A stretch of DNA of 64,000 bases from Claveliimonas sp034178805 (GTDB taxonomy: Bacteria > Bacillota > Clostridia > Lachnospirales > Lachnospiraceae): the NCBI RefSeq assembly GCF_050314255.1, contig NZ_JBNPMZ010000003.1, forward strand, positions 1 through 64,000, in the 5' to 3' direction. The stretch's first letter is position 1. Each line of letters begins with the position of its first letter. This document shows, piece by piece, positions 60,674 through 64,000 of the stretch. Under the pieces are notes generated by a model. It had not been told where the DNA came from. It was given only the letters and a program-made list of their open reading frames with translations, and ran no database searches. A program made the position numbers and the translations under genes.

Positions 60674-61714
60674 TTACTGTTTATGGAAAATCGCATCCAG
60701 TTCACTCTGCAAACGCTTCAGTGATTTTAATACATGTTCATAATCCATACGTTTCGGTCCGATAATACCGATTGTTCCCTTCATTCCTTCTCCCAATTCA
60801 TAGGTTGCTGTCACAACACTGCAGTCCTTCATGGTCTGAACCGGCGTCTCATCACCGATATACACCTGAATTCCTGTATTTTCCTCCTGGGATAAAGTCT
60901 GGGTTACCAGTTCGGTGAGCTGCTGCTTTTCCTCAAAGGCACTGATGATTTCCTGTGCACTCTGTTTATCGGAAAGCTCCGGATATTTGAAAATATTCGT
61001 GGCACCGCTGGTGTAAATCTGCATATCTTCATCAACCTGAATGGCATCTGCCACTGCGTCCAGCACGTTACTGATGACCTCGCTGTGTATTCCTGCCTGT
61101 TCTTTTAATCTGGCGATCAGTCCCAGATTAATTTCTTCAATGGACATTCCATTCAGTGTAGTGTTCAGAAGCATATTCAGCTTCAGAAGATTTTCATTGC
61201 TGAGCGGTTCGTCAACGCTGATGATCTTATTCTTAATCACGTTACCACCAAGGACGATTACTGCAATGATCTGTTCATCATCTACCTGTGATAACTGAAT
61301 GAATTTAATCTTGTTAGCGCTGTTCACCGGAGTAGAAACCATTGTCGCATAATTTGTATTCGTAGCAAGAACTTTCGCTGCCTGTTTCAGAAGCTGATCC
61401 ATCTTGTCTGCCTTCTCCAGCATCTGCTCCTGCATTTCATTTAACTCCTGCTCCTTCTCCTGCATCAGCATATCTACGTAAAGCCGATAGCCTTTGTCGG
61501 AAGGAATCCGTCCTGCGGATGTGTGCGGCTGTAAAATGTATCCCAGCTCTTCCAGATCCGCCATCTCGTTACGAATGGTAGCAGAACTTAAATTCAGGTC
61601 CGTATATTTGGAAATAGTTCTCGAGCCAACCGGCTCTCCGGTTTCTAAGTATGTCTGGATAATTGCATGTAAGATTTTGAGCTTTCGTTCACCCAGCTGT
61701 TCACTGACCTGCAT
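60674..61714 (-). CDS. hrcA: Heat-shock repressor HrcA
   Basis: A 346-residue repressor that binds CIRCE. Residues 1-75 form a winged helix (LKILHAIIQTYLETGEPVGSRTISKY, LSSATIRNEMADLEELGYI), then HTSAGRIPSDKGYRLYVD, a family hallmark, followed by a GAF-like domain. GAGGAGG precedes the ATG. The perfect CIRCE box 23 bp upstream shows autoregulation of the hrcA-grpE-dnaK-dnaJ operon. Confidence 0.97.
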   Translation of the reverse strand: MQVSEQLGERKLKILHAIIQTYLETGEPVGSRTISKYTDLNLSSATIRNEMADLEELGYILQPHTSAGRIPSDKGYRLYVDMLMQEKEQELNEMQEQMLEKADKMDQLLKQAAKVLATNTNYATMVSTPVNSANKIKFIQLSQVDDEQIIAVIVLGGNVIKNKIISVDEPLSNENLLKLNMLLNTTLNGMSIEEINLGLIARLKEQAGIHSEVISNVLDAVADAIQVDEDMQIYTSGATNIFKYPELSDKQSAQEIISAFEEKQQLTELVTQTLSQEENTGIQVYIGDETPVQTMKDCSVVTATYELGEGMKGTIGIIGPKRMDYEHVLKSLKRLQSELDAIFHKQ

Positions 61715-61736
61715 CTTTCCGCCTCCTCCCTAGCTG

Positions 61737-61763
61737 TTAGCACTCATTAAATTCGAGTGCTAA
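61737..61763. promoter_or_regulatory. CIRCE operator
   Basis: TTAGCACTC-N9-GAGTGCTAA is a perfect match to the CIRCE consensus. It lies in the 5' UTR just ahead of hrcA and is the HrcA binding site. Confidence 0.98.
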
Positions 61764-61777
61764 TCTTTACGATTATT

Positions 61778-61806
61778 AATGTAGCACTACTGGTTTCATT
61801 TGTCAA
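61778..61806 (-). promoter_or_regulatory. Heat-shock operon promoter
   Basis: On the minus strand a perfect TTGACA (61806-61801) and TACATT (61783-61778) are 17 bp apart, directly upstream of CIRCE. Confidence 0.85.
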
Positions 61807-61830
61807 CACAGTTTATAGTTTTTTTATATT

Positions 61831-62774
61831 GGGGACGTAGCAAAATGCATTTTGCTACGTCCCCAATTGACATTCGTGGTGTACCCAACCGCCAATTCCC
61901 CTGTACCCATTTATTGGCTGTCCACTAAATTATAAGTTTCCACACATATTTTCTGTGCCCTTCGCTTACCTATCTTTAAGGTTTCCGCTAATTTCTTAAT
62001 GTATTCTTCTCTATTTTCCTCAAACACCTGCACCAACAAACTCAATTGCTTTTCTTCGAACATCTCCTCTGCAATCTGGAGCGCTATTTCACAATATTGT
62101 TTATTCATATCATCCGGATAATCTATGAATATCTCAGACTGACGTTCTTTATGAAATGCGTCAAAAGCCTGGAAATCTTCGAAATGTTTCTTGTACATCA
62201 AAACTGCCTTTTCGTCCAGTATTCCTGTAGTTTCTGTCATATAATCTGCCATACTGCTATATTTATAGCGAACAGGATTCTTTATCATCCCCGCTTTTAC
62301 CGGATTTAAATGAATATATCTCAAACACGTCCAGAAATACCTCTCATTTTCGATACATTCACTCATGAAGCGATTCTGGAACACATGTCCATTACGGTGG
62401 TGTTTATAATTATAATAAGATGCGTATTCGGCCAAAACTCTAGCCATGAATAAAGATAACGTTTCGATTTCTGCCCTGATAATAAAATGAGCATGATTAG
62501 ACATAATACAATATGAATATATTTCAACCTTGATTTTTCCTAAAGTCTTTAGAATAATACTCTTCAAGAATATTTTTTCACGCTGCATATTAAATATTTT
62601 CTCTTTATTGATACCTTTTACTACAACGTGATAAATACCGGTTGTACTCTTCTTTCTTCTGTGTGTTGCCACCTTATCCCTCCTTTTTATGCAATTAGGG
62701 ACAGGTACAAATACAATTGGGTACACCACAAATGTTAATTCAGGACGTAGCAAAATGCATTTTGCTACGTCCCC
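61831..62774 (-). mobile_element. RAYT-type element with matching palindromes at both ends
   Basis: A 34-bp perfect palindrome (61831-61864, GGGGACGTAGCAAAATGCAT onward) stands at the left end. An identical core (62743-62772) stands at the right end. Inside them, GTGGTGTACCCAA on the left and TTGGGTACACCAC on the right form further inverted copies, as do nearby CCTGTACCC and GGGACAGGTAC with small differences. A Y1 transposase lies between. The layout matches REP-associated tyrosine transposases and their palindromes. No target duplication was established. Confidence 0.75.
61911..62672 (-). CDS. REP-associated tyrosine (HUH, Y1) transposase
   Basis: A 253-residue single-strand transposase. 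The N-terminus has GIYHVVVKGINKEKIF. The HUH pair is in SYCIMSNHAHFIIRAE (H60, H62), and candidate catalytic tyrosines lie in AEYASYYNYKH (Y83-Y89), followed by GHVFQNRFMSE and YIHLNPVKAGM, both typical of RAYTs. The C-terminal 80 residues are a charged helical domain with a basic patch (GKRRAQKI). The start is GTG at 62672 with AAAAGGAGGG ahead; an open frame continues upstream through the palindromic end but is not coding. The frame is intact. Confidence 0.87.
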   Translation of the reverse strand: MATHRRKKSTTGIYHVVVKGINKEKIFNMQREKIFLKSIILKTLGKIKVEIYSYCIMSNHAHFIIRAEIETLSLFMARVLAEYASYYNYKHHRNGHVFQNRFMSECIENERYFWTCLRYIHLNPVKAGMIKNPVRYKYSSMADYMTETTGILDEKAVLMYKKHFEDFQAFDAFHKERQSEIFIDYPDDMNKQYCEIALQIAEEMFEEKQLSLLVQVFEENREEYIKKLAETLKIGKRRAQKICVETYNLVDSQ

Positions 62775-62779
62775 TTTTT

Positions 62780-63073
62780 TTAGCTAAGTTCAACTTTTAC
62801 TGCCTCTTCCGGCTTAAACTCATTCTCCAGATCATAGATATTGTGTCCTGTAGATTCTCCCAGAACTCTTCCCTCCAGAGAATAGCAGCGGATAAATCTC
62901 TTCACATCGATGCTGGACCAGTGCTCTACATCCCAGCTCATGTATCCGTCTGCATCTGATTTTTTCTCTCCCAGATACAAGTCTACCTGGCGGCCGTTTC
63001 TCATCAACTCAATGAGACCTTTGGTTCCATCCACTTCTAACTCTTCTTTTTTTACTGAATCGTACACTTTCAT
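62780..63073 (-). CDS. Hypothetical protein
   Basis: A 97-residue acidic protein (MKVYDSVKKEELEVDGTKGL...). It is rich in Asp/Glu with aromatic residues (SWDVEHWSSIDVKRF) and has no membrane segment or Cys cluster. GGAGGG seven bases before the ATG at 63073 supports translation. It ends 6 bp before the right palindrome of the RAYT element. I do not recognise a family. Confidence 0.65.
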   Translation of the reverse strand: MKVYDSVKKEELEVDGTKGLIELMRNGRQVDLYLGEKKSDADGYMSWDVEHWSSIDVKRFIRCYSLEGRVLGESTGHNIYDLENEFKPEEAVKVELS

Positions 63074-63135
63074 GCTTATTCCCTCCAATGCATTTTTGAA
63101 AATTCTGATACTAAGAATTATACCTTTTTTACCTG

Positions 63136-63780
63136 CTAATGTAAAGAGTCCCGCTCCGCGAGCAATAGCTTTTCACTATATTTAAGAAGCTTCGCCGTAT
63201 CCTTCATCAATGCAGATATTCTGATATGCTCAAGTGCCGGAACATTATTCTTCATGGAATCATAGGTCTTCTCATCGATACGAAATCCAAACTGGATTGC
63301 AAAGCGGATTGCGCGGAATATTGTTCTTGGATTTTTCTCGATACTTCTTTCATCGCAGCATCTGATGATTTTATTTTCCATATCCTCTTTTCCACCCATG
63401 TAATCCACGATTTCCCGACTGTCAATATCATAAGCCATAGCATTCATGGTGAAATCCCGATTACATAGATCTTCTTCCAGACTATTTCCTTTGAATTTGA
63501 CAAGATCAATTTTTTCATTATTAATGATAGCGATCACATATCCGACGATACTGCCGGATGCATCGTATTCAATGTTGTTCTCCTTCAATACCTGAACAAT
63601 TTCTTCCGGTGATGCTGAGCAGCAGAAATCATAATCATCCGGCGTGCGTTCCAATAACATATCTCTGACGCATCCTCCTACTAAGTATATTTCATATCCC
63701 CTTCTTTTCATCAGATTATGTATCGTCACGACATAGTCCGGAAGTTCACAGTTGTGTTTATATGTTCTTTTTTCCTTCAT
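63136..63780 (-). CDS. Short CCA-adding/poly(A) polymerase-like nucleotidyltransferase
   Basis: A 214-residue protein corresponding to the head of class II CCA-adding enzymes. IYLVGGCVRDMLL (GGxVRD), the metal motif in DDYDFCCSAS (DxD), RDFTMNAMAYD, DYMGGKEDMENK and RAIRFAIQFGFRID are intact. Usual family members are about 400-450 residues; here the neck, body and tail domains are mostly lacking and the protein stops shortly after ALMKDTAKLLKYSEK. It could be a shortened but active enzyme or a decayed one. The start at 63780 has AGAGG seven bases upstream. Confidence 0.8.
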   Translation of the reverse strand: MKEKRTYKHNCELPDYVVTIHNLMKRRGYEIYLVGGCVRDMLLERTPDDYDFCCSASPEEIVQVLKENNIEYDASGSIVGYVIAIINNEKIDLVKFKGNSLEEDLCNRDFTMNAMAYDIDSREIVDYMGGKEDMENKIIRCCDERSIEKNPRTIFRAIRFAIQFGFRIDEKTYDSMKNNVPALEHIRISALMKDTAKLLKYSEKLLLAERDSLH

Positions 63781-63820
63781 TCTTAACCTCTTTTTCTTCT
63801 TCAATCCTTTATCAACCATT

Positions 63821-63896
63821 TGCAGGACTCAGCCTTTCAAGACTTGCTCGCGAGTCTTGAGAGGGATTCGGGCCTTTACTAATCCGAATCCCTGCA
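63821..63896. repeat. Structured intergenic element with two hairpins
   Basis: TGCAG (63821-63825) and CTGCA (63892-63896) enclose two hairpins: CAAGACTTGCTCGCGAGTCTTG (arms AAGACT/AGTCTT) and GGATTCGG/CCGAATCC with a 12-nt loop. There is no T-run in either direction, so it does not look like an ordinary terminator, although it follows the ABC exporter gene at the window end. Confidence 0.55.
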
Positions 63897-63915
63897 CATC
63901 TTCGCACAGCGCATA

Positions 63916-64000
63916 CTATGCCTGCTCCAGCACACCGGCATAAAGATTGTAATATATACCTCTTTTATCAATAAGCTCCTCATGTGTACCGGTCTCTACC
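63916..64000 (-). CDS. ABC exporter (ATP-binding/permease), C-terminal end
   Basis: The last 27 codons of a gene running in from the right edge. They read VETGTHEELIDKRGIYYNLY and then AGVLEQA with a TAG stop at 63918-63916. G-T-H-E-E-L followed by G-x-Y-x-x-L-Y marks the end of the nucleotide-binding domain of MdlB/LmrA-type fused exporters. The remainder lies outside. Confidence 0.8.
   Translation of the reverse strand, partial: VETGTHEELIDKRGIYYNLYAGVLEQA

Noticed and set aside
62673..62753. Longer RAYT protein starting at 62753
   Set aside because: The extra 27 codons cross the palindromic end of the element and lack a ribosome site, whereas GTG at 62672 has AAAAGGAGGG.

Overview
The window looks like a chromosomal segment of a Lachnospiraceae-type member of Clostridia (Bacillota), probably a gut anaerobe of the Blautia/Dorea/Ruminococcus gnavus kind. 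This is inferred from strong GGAGG ribosome sites, TTGACA/TATAAT promoters, CIRCE-controlled hrcA-grpE-dnaK-dnaJ, a T-box-controlled cysE-cysS-mrnC-rlmB cluster with sigH, a GlnRS, a single-chain PurL, small DUF1540 and DUF6774 proteins and SpaA-type pili. No sporulation, phage, plasmid or rRNA genes are seen. The species cannot be named from this sequence alone.

Layout, left to right. 1-8 kb: the start of an AI-2E-family exporter, small Cys-rich and SEC-C proteins, an aldo/keto reductase, pepD, purA, cardiolipin synthase and an acidic anchored protein. 8-11.4 kb: glnS with a MocR-type regulator, and tRNA-Thr. 11.4-14.6 kb: a three-gene pilus operon (minor pilin, class C sortase, LPATG major pilin). 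14.7-19.2 kb: the cysteine T-box, cysE, cysS, mrnC, rlmB and sigH. 19.2-25.4 kb: an OmpR-type two-component system, a GNAT protein, ispF and a divergent phosphohexomutase. 25.4-30.2 kb: a 52-bp repeat array, a DUF6774 protein, tRNA-Met and tRNA-Val, an alpha/beta hydrolase, a broken ECF sigma gene beside an intact anti-sigma-like gene, and gdhA with an attenuator-like leader. 30.2-41 kb: purL, a membrane protein, a LysR regulator, a nuclease-XPD helicase fusion, a degenerate HPr, and a LexA-box-preceded radical SAM/DNA-repair gene pair with a second 52-bp repeat array upstream. 41.3-51.5 kb: an alpha-galactoside module (GPH transporter, GH36 enzyme, YczE-like protein) and a six-gene run of iron alcohol dehydrogenase, MATE exporter, ornithine cyclodeaminase-like protein, RidA, Mrp ATPase and AraC regulator. 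51.5-56.7 kb: an ABC exporter divergent from a NarL-type two-component system. 56.7-61.8 kb: the heat-shock operon. 61.8-64 kb: a RAYT (HUH) transposase between matching palindromes, a hypothetical protein, a short CCA-transferase-like head domain and the tail of an ABC exporter.

The least explained structures are two intergenic arrays (25507-25714 and about 40891-41222). Both have an exact 52-bp period. Each unit carries two inverted half-sites spaced about 21 and 31 bp apart, close to two and three helical turns, and the half-site sequence differs between the arrays. Other points of interest are the LexA-box-controlled radical SAM pair, the RAYT element with its palindromes, a multibranched element between the T-box and cysE, and the decayed sigma factor. 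All structural statements come from reading the sequence by eye; no alignment or folding program was run.
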